Part shown: one piece after another, positions 7,650 to 15,934 of the stretch
Layout: every line of letters starts with the position of its first letter
Position numbering within the stretch: the stretch's first letter is position 1
The notes under the pieces: model-generated
The model's input: the letters and a program-made list of their open reading frames with translations, nothing else
What the model was told of the DNA's origin: nothing
The model's database searches: none
Position numbers and translations under genes: made by a program
DNA from: Phycisphaera sp.
GTDB lineage: Bacteria > Planctomycetota > Phycisphaerae > Phycisphaerales > Phycisphaeraceae
Reading direction: 5' to 3'
DNA: 48,660 nucleotides
Assembly: GCA_023300125.1 (NCBI GenBank)
Contig: JALZVY010000175.1
Coordinates: forward strand, 1-48,660

Positions 7650-7784
7650 GGCAAGGTGGGGGTTGAAGTGAAGCGGGGCAAGACACGTTGCGGGTTGGCG
7701 AGCGTATGCGATCCACCGCGGAGATGGGCGGGCGCGGGGGCTTGCCCATTCGTGTTTGCCGGGCAATCCGCTTATTCTTCGGCC

Positions 7785-8591
7785 ATGAGCGATGTGCTTG
7801 CCGAGATTGTGGCCACCAAACGCGCCGAGGTGGTCGCCGCCAAGCAGGCGGTTCCCATTGAGGCCCTGCGCGAACAGGCGGCCGAGCAGCAGCGGCCGCG
7901 TAATTTCTTTGCCGCGGTCACCCGGCCCGAGGGCGAATTGCGGGTGATCGCCGAAGTGAAAAAAGCCAGCCCCTCGGCGGGCGTGATCCGCGAAGACTTC
8001 GACCCGGTGGCGATCGCCAAGAACTACCACGCCAACGGGGCGGCGGCGATCAGCTGCCTCACGGATGAACCCTATTTTCAGGGTTCGCTGGCGTACATCG
8101 ATCAGATCAAGCGGGCGGTGCCGCTGCCGGTGCTACGCAAGGACTTCATCGTGGATCCCTATCAGGTGGTCGAGGCCCGGGCGGCCGGGGCCGACGCGAT
8201 CTTGCTGATCGCCGAGTGTCTGGGCGAGGCGCCGCTGCTGGATCTGTTGATCTTGGCCACCGAGCTGAAGATGACCACGCTGGTGGAGGTGCACGACTAC
8301 GAAAGCCTGATTCAGGTGCGCAGCCACGTGGGCTTTCCGCACGCGGGCTACCAACTGCTGGGCATCAACAACCGCAACCTGCGGGAGATGACCACCGACG
8401 TGCAGCACACCCTGGACCTGCTGGAAGAGGTGCCGGACAAATCCATTTTGGTGAGCGAGTCGGGCATCCGCACGCGTAGCGACATCGAACGCCTGGCCGA
8501 TGCGGGTGTGCACCGCGTGCTGGTGGGCGAGCACCTGATGCGGCAGGGCGACGAAGGTGCCGCGCTGGCGACGTTGATGGGCCGCGATTAA
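7785..8591 (+). CDS. trpC: Indole-3-glycerol phosphate synthase
   Basis: A 268-residue (beta/alpha)8 enzyme that converts carboxyphenylaminodeoxyribulose phosphate to indole-3-glycerol phosphate with loss of CO2 and water, in tryptophan biosynthesis. Recognisable motifs are EVKKASPS (catalytic Lys region), CLTDEPYFQGS, VLRKDF (second catalytic Lys), LLIAECL, TLVEVHD (catalytic Glu), GINNRNL and SESGI in the phosphate-binding region. ATG 7785 gives the standard family length. No other trp gene is nearby, so it is a stand-alone trpC, common in scattered planctomycete pathways. A tail-to-tail arrangement with the DUF1080 gene follows, with a hairpin-rich spacer. Confidence 0.97.
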   Translation: MSDVLAEIVATKRAEVVAAKQAVPIEALREQAAEQQRPRNFFAAVTRPEGELRVIAEVKKASPSAGVIREDFDPVAIAKNYHANGAAAISCLTDEPYFQGSLAYIDQIKRAVPLPVLRKDFIVDPYQVVEARAAGADAILLIAECLGEAPLLDLLILATELKMTTLVEVHDYESLIQVRSHVGFPHAGYQLLGINNRNLREMTTDVQHTLDLLEEVPDKSILVSESGIRTRSDIERLADAGVHRVLVGEHLMRQGDEGAALATLMGRD

Positions 8592-8596
8592 GCAGG

Positions 8597-8646
8597 TGGC
8601 GTGACACGCCAGCGTGGGCCCACGCTTCTGAAGTGGTGGACTTCAG
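8597..8646. repeat. Three consecutive hairpins between convergent genes
   Basis: Within 50 bases there are TGGCGT-GAC-ACGCCA (8597-8611), the palindrome GCGTGGGCCCACGC (8612-8625) and CTGAAGT-GGTGG-ACTTCAG (8628-8646). They sit between the stop of trpC and the stop of the convergent DUF1080 gene. There is no T run, so they are not typical rho-independent terminators; they resemble a REP-like or mRNA-stabilising element. Confidence 0.6.
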
Positions 8647-8678
8647 TGGCAGGGTGGGCAAGGCTCAGAAGTGCATAT

Positions 8679-9539
8679 TTATTCTGAGGGCAATTCTTTG
8701 ATGCGGATGCGGCGGTAGAGCAGCTCTGCCCATTCTGCTTGCAGGCCGATCCTGCCTTTGGTCAGTGGGTTGACCTGGCCTTCTTCGGTTTGTTGTGTGA
8801 AGTTGCGGGTTTCGAGGACGACTTGGCCGTTCAGGATAAAGATGGCTTTTTCGCTGCCGTGCACGTGGATTTCCATCTGGTTCCATTCGCCCATGGGTTT
8901 TTCGGTGCCTAGGGCGGTGGGCACGCCGCGTCCGGTGACGAGATCTCCATCCGCGGCGTAGTACTTGTCTTGGATGGGGGTGTCGGTACGCAGGTGTTTG
9001 CCCAAGACAAACAGATCGCCGCTGTGAAAGCGCCCGGCGGCGGCTTTGCCCCGGGGTTTGTCGGCGGGCGATTCGCCGATCTGCATTTCGAGTGAGTAGG
9101 GCCAAACTCTGCTGAGGTCGCCGTGTACGTGGAAAAGCAGGCCCGCATCGCGGTCATAGTCGGTGCGGGGGGCGAAACGCTTGCCCAGCCATTTGTATTC
9201 GAGCTTGAGGATGTAGTGGCTGAATTCGGTGGTGGTGTTCAGGCAGTCGGTGATCTGCTCGGAGTTGGCTTGCTGACCGGCGTACACGTGGATGGCGTGC
9301 TCTTCGTGGTTGACCGAGAAAGCGCCCCAGTCGCCTGCGTGTTGGCTGCGCGCCGCGGTCCAGCCTTCCAGGGTGTGGCCGTCGAAGAGCGACACGAAGC
9401 CTTGTTCGTTGTCCGTGGCGGTAGGGGCGCTGGTGGCAGGGGCGACGGCGGCAGACTCTGCGTGGGCCGGTGAAAGGCCAAGCAAGCCCAAGGTGGAAAT
9501 CCAGCCGAACAGGCCCAGCAATGCGGTGCGTGGTGTCAC
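8679..9539 (-). CDS. Secreted DUF1080 (3-keto-disaccharide hydrolase family) protein
   Basis: A protein of about 286 residues from GTG 9539. The N-terminus MTPRTALLGLFGW...SPAHA is a signal peptide, so it is exported. The mature part begins with GFVSLFDGHTLEGWTA, the hallmark opening of the DUF1080 concanavalin-like fold, followed by an AGLLFHVHGD segment, WNQMEIHVHG and the closing GRIGLQAEWAELLYRRIRIKEL. The family is expanded in planctomycetes and includes 3-keto-glycoside hydrolases; the substrate here is unknown. A longer TTG start at 9590 is in frame, but the signal peptide fits the GTG start. It is separated from the MBL gene behind it by about 56 bases and may share a transcript with it. 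Confidence 0.85.
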   Translation of the reverse strand: MTPRTALLGLFGWISTLGLLGLSPAHAESAAVAPATSAPTATDNEQGFVSLFDGHTLEGWTAARSQHAGDWGAFSVNHEEHAIHVYAGQQANSEQITDCLNTTTEFSHYILKLEYKWLGKRFAPRTDYDRDAGLLFHVHGDLSRVWPYSLEMQIGESPADKPRGKAAAGRFHSGDLFVLGKHLRTDTPIQDKYYAADGDLVTGRGVPTALGTEKPMGEWNQMEIHVHGSEKAIFILNGQVVLETRNFTQQTEEGQVNPLTKGRIGLQAEWAELLYRRIRIKELPSE

Positions 9540-9595
9540 AGGTCTTTCGCTTTCAAAAAGGGGAGGCGTGGGGCAGGGGTTGTGGCCCAACGCGG

Positions 9596-10438
9596 TTATG
9601 GCATCGCGACGGTGAGGCCGTCGTAGGCCGGCTCGACATGGTCGGGGAGCCGTGCGCTGAGGTCCGCGTGCGATTCGTCGTGGGCCAAGTGCGTGAGGTA
9701 GGCCCGCTTGGGTTGCAGCTCGTGGATGATGTCCAAGGCCTGGTCGGTGCTGAGGTGGGTGGGGTGGTGCCGTGGACGTAGGGCGTCGATCACCAGCAAG
9801 TCCAGGTCTTGCAAAAGCGGGTAGCTCTCGGGGGGGATGCTCGACACGTCGGTGCAGTAGGCCAGCGACGTGCTGCCGTGGTCCACGCGGAAGCCGTGAA
9901 TGGGCAGCCGTCCGTGCATGAGGCGCACCGGGGTCCAGGTCGCGCCGTAGAGGTTTACCGCGCTGCCGGTGGTCAGGGCCAGCGGGGTCAGGCTGGCCAC
10001 AAAAGAGTTGTTGACGTTGCGGTGGGGCTGGAAGATGTGCTCGAACATGCGGCCCAGGGCCTCGTGCACCGGCGGCTCGGCGTAGACCTCCAGGGGCCCG
10101 TCCATGCTGGCGGTGAAGCGGCGCAGATCGTCCAGGCCAAAGACGTGGTCAGCGTGGGCATGGGTGACCATCACCGCGTCCACACGGCTCAGGCGGGCGC
10201 CGATGGCTTGGTGGCGCAGATCCGGGGAGGTGTCGATGAGTACTTGCCGGCGATGGGCCTGCTCGGGGTTCACCGCCAGGTGTTTTTCGTCCACGCGCAG
10301 GGCCGGATCGTCCCAGGTGATCAATACGCTGCAGCGGTCACGCCGGTCGCGCGGGTCGGGGCTTGTGCACACGTTGCAGGCGCAGCCGATCATCGGCACG
10401 CCGGCGCTGGTTCCAGTGCCAAGGAAGTGGATTTTCAT
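9596..10438 (-). CDS. PhnP-like MBL-fold metal-dependent hydrolase
   Basis: A 280-residue metallo-beta-lactamase-fold protein. It opens with MKIHFLGTGTSAGVPMIGC, typical of PhnP-type cyclic phosphodiesterases, followed by CNVC, LIDTSPDLR and the metal motif THAHADH, then the DDLRRF segment, TDVSSIP and LTHLAHD. The THxHxDH ligands bind two metals. PhnP relatives cleave cyclic phosphodiesters; other members are uncharacterised hydrolases. ATG 10438 is chosen because the LGTGTS strand starts the fold; an upstream in-frame reading to 10462 adds only nine residues. No phosphonate genes are nearby, so a general nucleotide-repair or housekeeping role is as likely as C-P lyase accessory function. 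Confidence 0.93.
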   Translation of the reverse strand: MKIHFLGTGTSAGVPMIGCACNVCTSPDPRDRRDRCSVLITWDDPALRVDEKHLAVNPEQAHRRQVLIDTSPDLRHQAIGARLSRVDAVMVTHAHADHVFGLDDLRRFTASMDGPLEVYAEPPVHEALGRMFEHIFQPHRNVNNSFVASLTPLALTTGSAVNLYGATWTPVRLMHGRLPIHGFRVDHGSTSLAYCTDVSSIPPESYPLLQDLDLLVIDALRPRHHPTHLSTDQALDIIHELQPKRAYLTHLAHDESHADLSARLPDHVEPAYDGLTVAMP

Positions 10439-10562
10439 CGTGTGGGCCAGACGTGGGGGCAAGGAGCAAGAGCAAACGCCCGCAGCGGGCAGAGCGGTGA
10501 TTCTATGGGGCCGCGCACGCGTTGCGGATGCACAGCAGAAAGGGCGTGTTTGGGCCAGGGTG

Positions 10563-12098
10563 TCACGAGCCCGGGGTGTCTACATCGTCGGCGCTTTCTT
10601 CGGAGAGCGCCAGGTACACCCCCGACTCGTTGGCCAGGTCGATCATGCGCTGCACCACCTGGCCCGCGGCTTCTCGTTTGCGGGCTTTGGCCGGGCCCGC
10701 GTCGGCGGCGTCGCGGGCGGCGAAGGCTTTGAGCATGCGGTTGGTCAGCACACTTTCAAAGGTGGGCTGTCGCACCGCGTCGTAGCTTTCCACCGCGTCG
10801 ATCAGCACCGGGTTGGCCAGCTCAAGCAGTTCTATCAGACGCGAAGCGGGCCGTTCCAAGGCCGTGACGTGGCGGCGAGCCACCGACAACACCGCGGGCA
10901 GGTGCCAGGTGACCAAAAGGCTGCGTACTTGGGCGGCCTGGGTCACGCTGCGTTCGAAACGGTCCACCTCGCCTGAGGGCGCGGCGTTGCGGGCCCAGCC
11001 CTGGCGTATCTGCGCCGCGGTATGTTTAAGATAGTTGTAGCGCAGGAAAAGCGAACGAATTTTGTCGGCCGACACCACCGGGCGCACGTAAAGCCCTGCG
11101 AGTTCGAGCGGCAGCCCGTCCAGAGGCACCGTCGAATGCGGTCCCTTGCTGAGCGTCGCCCGGGCGGGGATCAGGCCCGGGCGCAGGTAGACCGCGGCCG
11201 CGTCGTCGCGATCAAAGTGCGGGTGGGGCACGCAGCTCAGCGGCAGGCGCTGGCAGCGGGCCACCCGTCGTTCCAGAAGCACGCGGTAGATCGTGCCGCG
11301 GCTGCGGCGGAAGCGCTCGGCGAGTTTGCCCACCCCGATGCCCACGCGGTGGGCCCGGGAGATCAACCGCTTTTGCCGGGTGGTGAGCGGGCCGGTGCGG
11401 TCGGCAAACAGCGGGTCGTCGGGGTGGTCGCGGTCGTGCTTTTCCAGGATCAGCCGCAGGGTTTCCAGGGCCCGGCCGCTGCGCTTGGCCAGATGGGCGG
11501 CCACTTGGTTTAGCGTGGCGTCGGTGGTGTGGGCCAGGCGGCGGGCCCGGGAGATCAGGCGATCGCGCTGGGCGTCGGTCATCTGGCTAAAGCCTGTGGC
11601 CCGGGTGACCTTGTCGCCGCGTTTTGCGGTGTACACCGCCACGGCCTGGGCGGTGAAACCGATGACGCGACGCACGGGCCCCGCCGAGGCCCCATCGCCG
11701 GTCGCCTCGGGGGTCTGGGGCACGATCCACCGCCAGCGCAGCCCGTCGGCCCGCCAGCGTGACAGGGTCTTGGTGCTCACGTTCAACTCGGCTGCCAGTT
11801 GCACGGTGGATAGCGCATCGCCGTCGCTGGGCGGCAACACCAGGGTGCGGCTGAGTTGGTCGATCAACAGCCGAAGGTCTGCCCGCACCGCCTGCCCGAC
11901 GTAGAGCGCATCCACGCCGTAATCGCGTCGCAGCCCGGTCAATCGAAAGGCCAAGAAGGCGAAAGGGTAGGTCGCGTCGCTTTCGATCTGGTCGTGCAGG
12001 GTTTCAGCGCGGCGCATGGCCGCGTCGCGCAGCGCGGTCTCGCGGCCCCGCAGGGTCGCGGCCAGCTCCGCCACCGGGCCGCAGCGAAACTCAGGCAC
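10563..12098 (-). CDS. Sigma-70 region-2-like protein with N-terminal HTH modules
   Basis: A 511-residue protein with an unusual layout. At about residues 95-122 LSTVQLAAELNVSTKTLSRW resembles a MerR/excisionase-type helix-turn-helix. A second HTH (GIGVGKLAERFRRSRGTIYR) lies near residues 255-275. Toward the C-terminus, LPAVLSVARRHV followed by LIELLELANPVLIDAVESYD and FESVLTNRMLKAF reads like sigma-70 region 2 (core binding and -10 recognition). No clear C-terminal region 4 is present; the order of parts is reversed compared with a normal sigma factor. It starts at GTG 12098, overlapping the mqnA stop by eight bases, so it is probably translationally coupled to menaquinone synthesis. It may be a lineage-specific sigma factor or regulator; its target is unknown. 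Confidence 0.85.
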   Translation of the reverse strand: MPEFRCGPVAELAATLRGRETALRDAAMRRAETLHDQIESDATYPFAFLAFRLTGLRRDYGVDALYVGQAVRADLRLLIDQLSRTLVLPPSDGDALSTVQLAAELNVSTKTLSRWRADGLRWRWIVPQTPEATGDGASAGPVRRVIGFTAQAVAVYTAKRGDKVTRATGFSQMTDAQRDRLISRARRLAHTTDATLNQVAAHLAKRSGRALETLRLILEKHDRDHPDDPLFADRTGPLTTRQKRLISRAHRVGIGVGKLAERFRRSRGTIYRVLLERRVARCQRLPLSCVPHPHFDRDDAAAVYLRPGLIPARATLSKGPHSTVPLDGLPLELAGLYVRPVVSADKIRSLFLRYNYLKHTAAQIRQGWARNAAPSGEVDRFERSVTQAAQVRSLLVTWHLPAVLSVARRHVTALERPASRLIELLELANPVLIDAVESYDAVRQPTFESVLTNRMLKAFAARDAADAGPAKARKREAAGQVVQRMIDLANESGVYLALSEESADDVDTPGS

Positions 12099-12975
12099 GG
12101 GTGTCCTCCACGGTGGGCGCGATGGGCACAGTGGGGGCGGTGAGCAGCGGGCCTGCCGGCGCGGGGATTAAGCCCAGGGTCGCGGCACGCCGGGCAAAAT
12201 TCTCCACTGCGTCCAACTCGGCCTGGCCCACGCGGTAACGCAGCACCCGGCCCAGGTAGTCGGCGGCGCTGTCGACAGGCCAGCCGTGCTCCGCGGCGTA
12301 GGCCGCGGCGATGGCGTCGGTGCGGGGCAGGTTGGCTTCCAGCATCGCCGCCAGCTTGCTTGGGAGTTCACCCAGGTCTGTGCCGGCTCGGGCCAGCCAC
12401 AGGGCAAACACAAACGGCCGGCCGGTGAGCTCGTGCCACGCCCCGCCCAGGTCCAGTTGGTGGGGGAAATCTGCGTCGGCCGGGGCGTGGGTCACCACCT
12501 TGTCGCCGATCAGCAGCCGGGCCACGCCCGGCGGGTCGGGCTCATCGGCCCCGGGCAGCCCCACGGTGACCGCCGGGCGGATGCCGTACACCGCGTCCAG
12601 CACCACCGCCAGCAGGCAGACCGAGGTGTGGCTGTCGGCATCCAGTCGCACCGCGGTGATCTGGTCCAGGGGTACGGGGCTAAACAAACGCACCGTCAGC
12701 GTGGGCCCGGCGCAGCCGATGCCGCCCACGGGCACCGCCACCAGGGGGGCGGGGCTTCGGTAGTAGTCCACCACCGGGCACAGCGCCAGGTCCACCTGAT
12801 CGGCCAGCAGCAGGTCGATCTGGCCTGCGGGCACCTCCAGCACCAGATCGTGGCCGGGCAGGGCGGCGTCGAAGCCGTCGATCAGCGGTTTGGCGTTGAG
12901 ATACGACACGCACCCCACCGCCGGGCGCTGGGCCCGGAGGCGGTCCGTCAGCGGGCTGGGGTGGGCGGGGCGCAT
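12091..12975 (-). CDS. mqnA: Chorismate dehydratase, futalosine menaquinone pathway
   Basis: A 294-residue MqnA/MqnD-family protein. It begins with VGCVSYLNAKPLIDGF, the conserved opening of chorismate dehydratase, then LLLADQVDLALCPVVDYY and a type-2 periplasmic-binding-protein-like fold with LLIGDKVV and PFVFALWLAR. MqnA converts chorismate to 3-enolpyruvylbenzoate, the first step of the futalosine route to menaquinone. The SYLNAKPL and CPVV segments favour MqnA over MqnD. It is transcribed divergently from the NtrC-type activator at 13056, with 80 bases between the starts, and overlaps the sigma-like gene downstream. No other mqn gene is in the window, so the pathway is split. The C-terminal Pro/Ala-rich tail is likely unstructured. 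Confidence 0.93.
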   Translation of the reverse strand: MRPAHPSPLTDRLRAQRPAVGCVSYLNAKPLIDGFDAALPGHDLVLEVPAGQIDLLLADQVDLALCPVVDYYRSPAPLVAVPVGGIGCAGPTLTVRLFSPVPLDQITAVRLDADSHTSVCLLAVVLDAVYGIRPAVTVGLPGADEPDPPGVARLLIGDKVVTHAPADADFPHQLDLGGAWHELTGRPFVFALWLARAGTDLGELPSKLAAMLEANLPRTDAIAAAYAAEHGWPVDSAADYLGRVLRYRVGQAELDAVENFARRAATLGLIPAPAGPLLTAPTVPIAPTVEDTRA

Positions 12976-13055
12976 GGGCGATGATTATAGTTGAGCCTGT
13001 TCGCGGCGGACATCCGCCGGCCCTTCTCGCTCACCGATGCAGGACCGCTTGCCCC

Positions 13056-14477
13056 ATGGCCAACGCCCCCCAGGACCCGTCGATCACCGCCCAGATCTTG
13101 GTCGTGGACGATGAAGAAGACCACGCCGAGGTGATGGCCGAGGCCCTGCGCCGGCTGGGACACGTGTGCACGCTGGTCCACGGGCCCGATGCCGCGGTCG
13201 AAGAACTCAAGCACGGCGGCTTTGATCTGGTGGTCACCGACCTGAAGATGGTGGGCGACGACGACGGCATGACCGTGCTGGCCGCCGCCCGGCAGCACCA
13301 GCCCCAGGCCGAGACCGTGATGGTCACCGCCCACGGAGACGTGCCCACCGCCAAGGCCGCGATCCGCAACGGGGCCTTTGACTTCATCGAAAAACCCCTG
13401 GACCTGGATGTGTTTCGCACCTTGTGCGGCAACGCGATCAACACCGTGTTCCTGCGGGCCCAGAACACCGAGTTGCGCTCGCGGTTGGACGAGAACTTCG
13501 GCTTCGAGGGCATCATCGGCACCAGCGCCGCGATCCGGCAGTTGATTGTCACCCTCAAGCAGATCGCCCCCAGCCCGCTGCCGGTGCTCATCACCGGTGA
13601 AAGCGGCACCGGCAAAGAACTGGTCGCCCAGGCCCTGCACAACAACAGCAAACGCGTCCGCAAACCCTTTGCCCCGCTCAACTGCGCCGGGCTAAGCGAA
13701 TCGATCCTTGAAGACGAGCTCTTCGGCCACGTGCGCGGCGCCTTCACCGGCGCCGACAAGGAGCGCCAAGGCCGTTTTGAATACGCCGACGGCGGCACGT
13801 TGTTTCTTGACGAAGTGGGCGACATGCCCGTGCCCATGCAGGCCAAGCTGCTGCGGGTGCTTGAAAGCGGCGAGGTGGTGCGTGTGGGCAGCAACGAGCC
13901 ACGCCACGTCGACGTGCGGCTGGTCAGCGCCACCAACCGCCCCCTTGAAGAGATGACCGCCGACGGCAGCTTCCGCGAAGACCTGTATTTTCGCATCAAG
14001 GGCGTCGAGCTTCACCTGCCGGCGCTGCGCGAGCGCCGCGAAGACATCCCGCTGCTTACCCGGCACTTTGTCACGCAGTTTGCCCAAAAGATGGAGCAGG
14101 ACGTACCGAAGGTCGCCGAAGACCTACAGGCGCTGCTGAACCGCTTTGACTGGCCCGGCAACGTGCGCCAGCTTATGAACGTGCTGCAGAACATGGTGGT
14201 GGTGCACGACGGCGACACCCTCGAACCCCGCCACCTGCCCGCCGAAATCGCCCGCAAACTCGACGCGGGCGCCAGCGCGGGCGTGGGCGATGCGGGCAGC
14301 TCGGCGGGTGGGGCGGTGTCGAGTGGTGGCGGGGCGCTGAGCTTGGATCAGCTGGAAAAGAGGGCCATCCGCGATACGTTGAAAGCCACCAACGGCAACC
14401 GCGAGCAGGCGGCAAACATTTTGGGGATCGGCGAGCGGACGCTGTATCGCAAGCTGAAGGAATACGGGCTGAAATGA
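13056..14477 (+). CDS. NtrC-family sigma-54-dependent response regulator
   Basis: A 473-residue three-domain regulator. The receiver domain (1-120) has the acidic pair DD at 18-19, phospho-acceptor Asp62 in VVTDLKM, Thr91 and Lys113 in EKPLD. The AAA+ domain has Walker A GESGTGKE (181-188), GAFTGA (228-233, intact, so sigma-54 contact is expected) and Walker B around GGTLFLDEVGD (246-256), then WPGNVRQL. A Gly/Ser-rich linker leads to a Fis-type HTH ending ERTLYRKLKEYGLK. It activates sigma-54 promoters after phosphorylation by a sensor kinase; none lies next to it. ATG 13056 is chosen because the receiver fold starts 12 residues later. Its stop overlaps the start of the next small gene (ATGA). 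Confidence 0.96.
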   Translation: MANAPQDPSITAQILVVDDEEDHAEVMAEALRRLGHVCTLVHGPDAAVEELKHGGFDLVVTDLKMVGDDDGMTVLAAARQHQPQAETVMVTAHGDVPTAKAAIRNGAFDFIEKPLDLDVFRTLCGNAINTVFLRAQNTELRSRLDENFGFEGIIGTSAAIRQLIVTLKQIAPSPLPVLITGESGTGKELVAQALHNNSKRVRKPFAPLNCAGLSESILEDELFGHVRGAFTGADKERQGRFEYADGGTLFLDEVGDMPVPMQAKLLRVLESGEVVRVGSNEPRHVDVRLVSATNRPLEEMTADGSFREDLYFRIKGVELHLPALRERREDIPLLTRHFVTQFAQKMEQDVPKVAEDLQALLNRFDWPGNVRQLMNVLQNMVVVHDGDTLEPRHLPAEIARKLDAGASAGVGDAGSSAGGAVSSGGGALSLDQLEKRAIRDTLKATNGNREQAANILGIGERTLYRKLKEYGLK

Positions 14478-14851
14478 CTAAGTTTTCTTCCAGTTTGATG
14501 CCGCGAGAACCTCAAATCGAAGGGAAGTGGTCGGCGTGCTTTGGTTGGGGTACTTGTTGCGCAGTAGTGGTCTATCTCTCACTTGCGGGCTATCACACTT
14601 TACGTGAACCCTTATCTAACGCAATTATCGAAGGGTTTTCACCCGAAGCTAGCAGAGAGTTTCTCGGGGCAATCATTGGGGTGTTGATAGCCTTACTGTT
14701 TAGTGGTTTTTGTTTTGCGGCACCGTTTTCGTACGCGGCGTATTATTTTTTGCACAATCGGGCTCGTCCAACCGCAGCTGCTTTCGTCATTATGTTATTG
14801 CTATTCGGTGTCCTTGTTTTCCTAACTCAATTCGGCGGGCGTAGCGGGTAA
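14474..14851 (+). CDS. Small membrane protein of unknown function
   Basis: A 125-residue protein with three predicted membrane segments: around residues 22-42 (FGWGTCCAVVVYLSLAGY), 63-92 (FLGAIIGVLIALLFSGFCFA) and 100-118 (AAAFVIMLLLFGVLVFL). It overlaps the stop of the NtrC-type gene as ATGA, so translational coupling is likely. Base composition is clearly richer in A+T than the neighbours on both sides, and codon use differs, which hints at a foreign or rapidly evolving gene. No family was recognised. It could be a signal-sensing partner of the regulator or an unrelated insertion. The overlap, length and clear membrane pattern make it a believable gene. Confidence 0.7.
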   Translation: MTKFSSSLMPREPQIEGKWSACFGWGTCCAVVVYLSLAGYHTLREPLSNAIIEGFSPEASREFLGAIIGVLIALLFSGFCFAAPFSYAAYYFLHNRARPTAAAFVIMLLLFGVLVFLTQFGGRSG

Positions 14852-14897
14852 CCACGTTGAACGTGAAGCCCTTTTTCATTCATCTGAAAGAAGTGTT

Positions 14898-15398
14898 ATG
14901 AGCGTTGTGATGTCTCCCCGCATCGGCCACGGCTTTGATCTGCACCGCCTTGAAAGCGGCTTGCCGCTCATCGTTGGCGGCGTGCGCCTCGAACACGACC
15001 GGGGCTGCGTAGCGCACTCGGATGGCGACGTGGTCTATCACGCGGTCACCGATGCGATCTTGGGCGCCTTGGGCGAAGAGGACATCGGCCAGCTGTTTCC
15101 GGACAACGACGACGCGAACAAAGACGCCGACTCGGCCCGTTTTGTGTCTGAAGCCGTGCTCAAAATGCGCGGCCGCGGCTACGAGATTGGCAATCTGGAT
15201 GTCACGATCATCCTGCAACGCCCCAAGCTTTCACCGCACAAGGCGGACTTCCGCCAGAACCTTGCCCGCTTGCTGGGCTGTGCCGCCGACCGTGTGAACG
15301 TCAAAGGAAAAACCCACGAAAAAGTGGACGCCCTGGGCGAGAATCGGGCCATCGCCTGCCACGTGGTGGTGATGCTCGTGCCCGACCCCCAAGCCTAA
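14898..15398 (+). CDS. ispF: 2-C-methyl-D-erythritol 2,4-cyclodiphosphate synthase
   Basis: A 166-residue enzyme of the MEP isoprenoid pathway, cyclising CDP-methylerythritol phosphate to MEcPP with release of CMP. The metal ligands are visible in GHGFDLH (Asp and His) and HSDGDVVYHAVTDA (His). EEDIGQLFPD follows the usual GDIGxxFPD pattern, and TIILQRPKL and the C-terminal KTHEKVDALGENRAIACHVV segment match the active-site lid region. The family works as a trimer with zinc and magnesium. The length is standard, with ATG 14898. It sits 22 bases before the deformylase gene on the same strand and may be cotranscribed with it. No ispD is adjacent. Confidence 0.96.
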   Translation: MSVVMSPRIGHGFDLHRLESGLPLIVGGVRLEHDRGCVAHSDGDVVYHAVTDAILGALGEEDIGQLFPDNDDANKDADSARFVSEAVLKMRGRGYEIGNLDVTIILQRPKLSPHKADFRQNLARLLGCAADRVNVKGKTHEKVDALGENRAIACHVVVMLVPDPQA

Positions 15399-15420
15399 TC
15401 CCCCGCTTGTGAAATCCACC

Positions 15421-15882
15421 ATGCCCACCCTCCCCATGCCCATCGTGACCTTCAACCACCCTGCCCTCACCCAGGTGTGCACGGCCGTGGGCCCTGATGA
15501 TGCGGTGGACTTCACTGCCTCGATGGTTCAAGCCCTGAACGGCGCCGCGGGCGGTGTGGGGCTGGGGGCCTCCCAGATCGCCGTGCTCAAACGCGCCATT
15601 GTCATCAACCCCCGCGGCAAGAAGCCCCGGGTGCTGATCAATCCTGTGATCACAAGCCACAGCGACACCCAAGACACCGACCCTGAAGGCTGCCTTAGCT
15701 ACCCCGGCATCGACTGCGAAGTGAAACGCTGGCGGGTGATCGAGGTGGCTTTTGAAGATGTGGACCGCCGCCCTCACCGCGAAACCTTTAAAAGCTTCGC
15801 CGCCCGCGTGGTGCAGCACGAAATCGACCACCTCAACGGCGCCTGCCCGGTGGGCGTGGCGTGGCGCGACGGCGGGCGGTGA
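15421..15882 (+). CDS. def: Peptide deformylase
   Basis: A protein of about 153 residues (a GTG at 15409 would add four) that removes the formyl group from nascent proteins. The three family motifs are present: motif 1 GVGLGASQ, a variant of GxGLAAxQ with Gly in place of the first Ala; motif 2 EGCLS with the metal-binding Cys; motif 3 HEIDHLNG with the two His ligands and catalytic Glu. NPRGKKPRVLINP corresponds to the strand before motif 2. It is shorter at the C-terminus than E. coli Def, as in compact type III-like forms. It follows ispF by a few bases on the same strand. Activity is expected because all catalytic residues are in place. Confidence 0.92.
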   Translation: MPTLPMPIVTFNHPALTQVCTAVGPDDAVDFTASMVQALNGAAGGVGLGASQIAVLKRAIVINPRGKKPRVLINPVITSHSDTQDTDPEGCLSYPGIDCEVKRWRVIEVAFEDVDRRPHRETFKSFAARVVQHEIDHLNGACPVGVAWRDGGR

Positions 15883-15934
15883 AGACCACGTTGCGGTGAC
15901 GCGTCAACCTCGCTTGGGTCTGCTTCGGTGGATG

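Noticed and set aside
13031-13999. Minus-strand reading frame of 322 codons
   Set aside because: It is antisense to the NtrC-type regulator and extremely Ser/Arg-rich.
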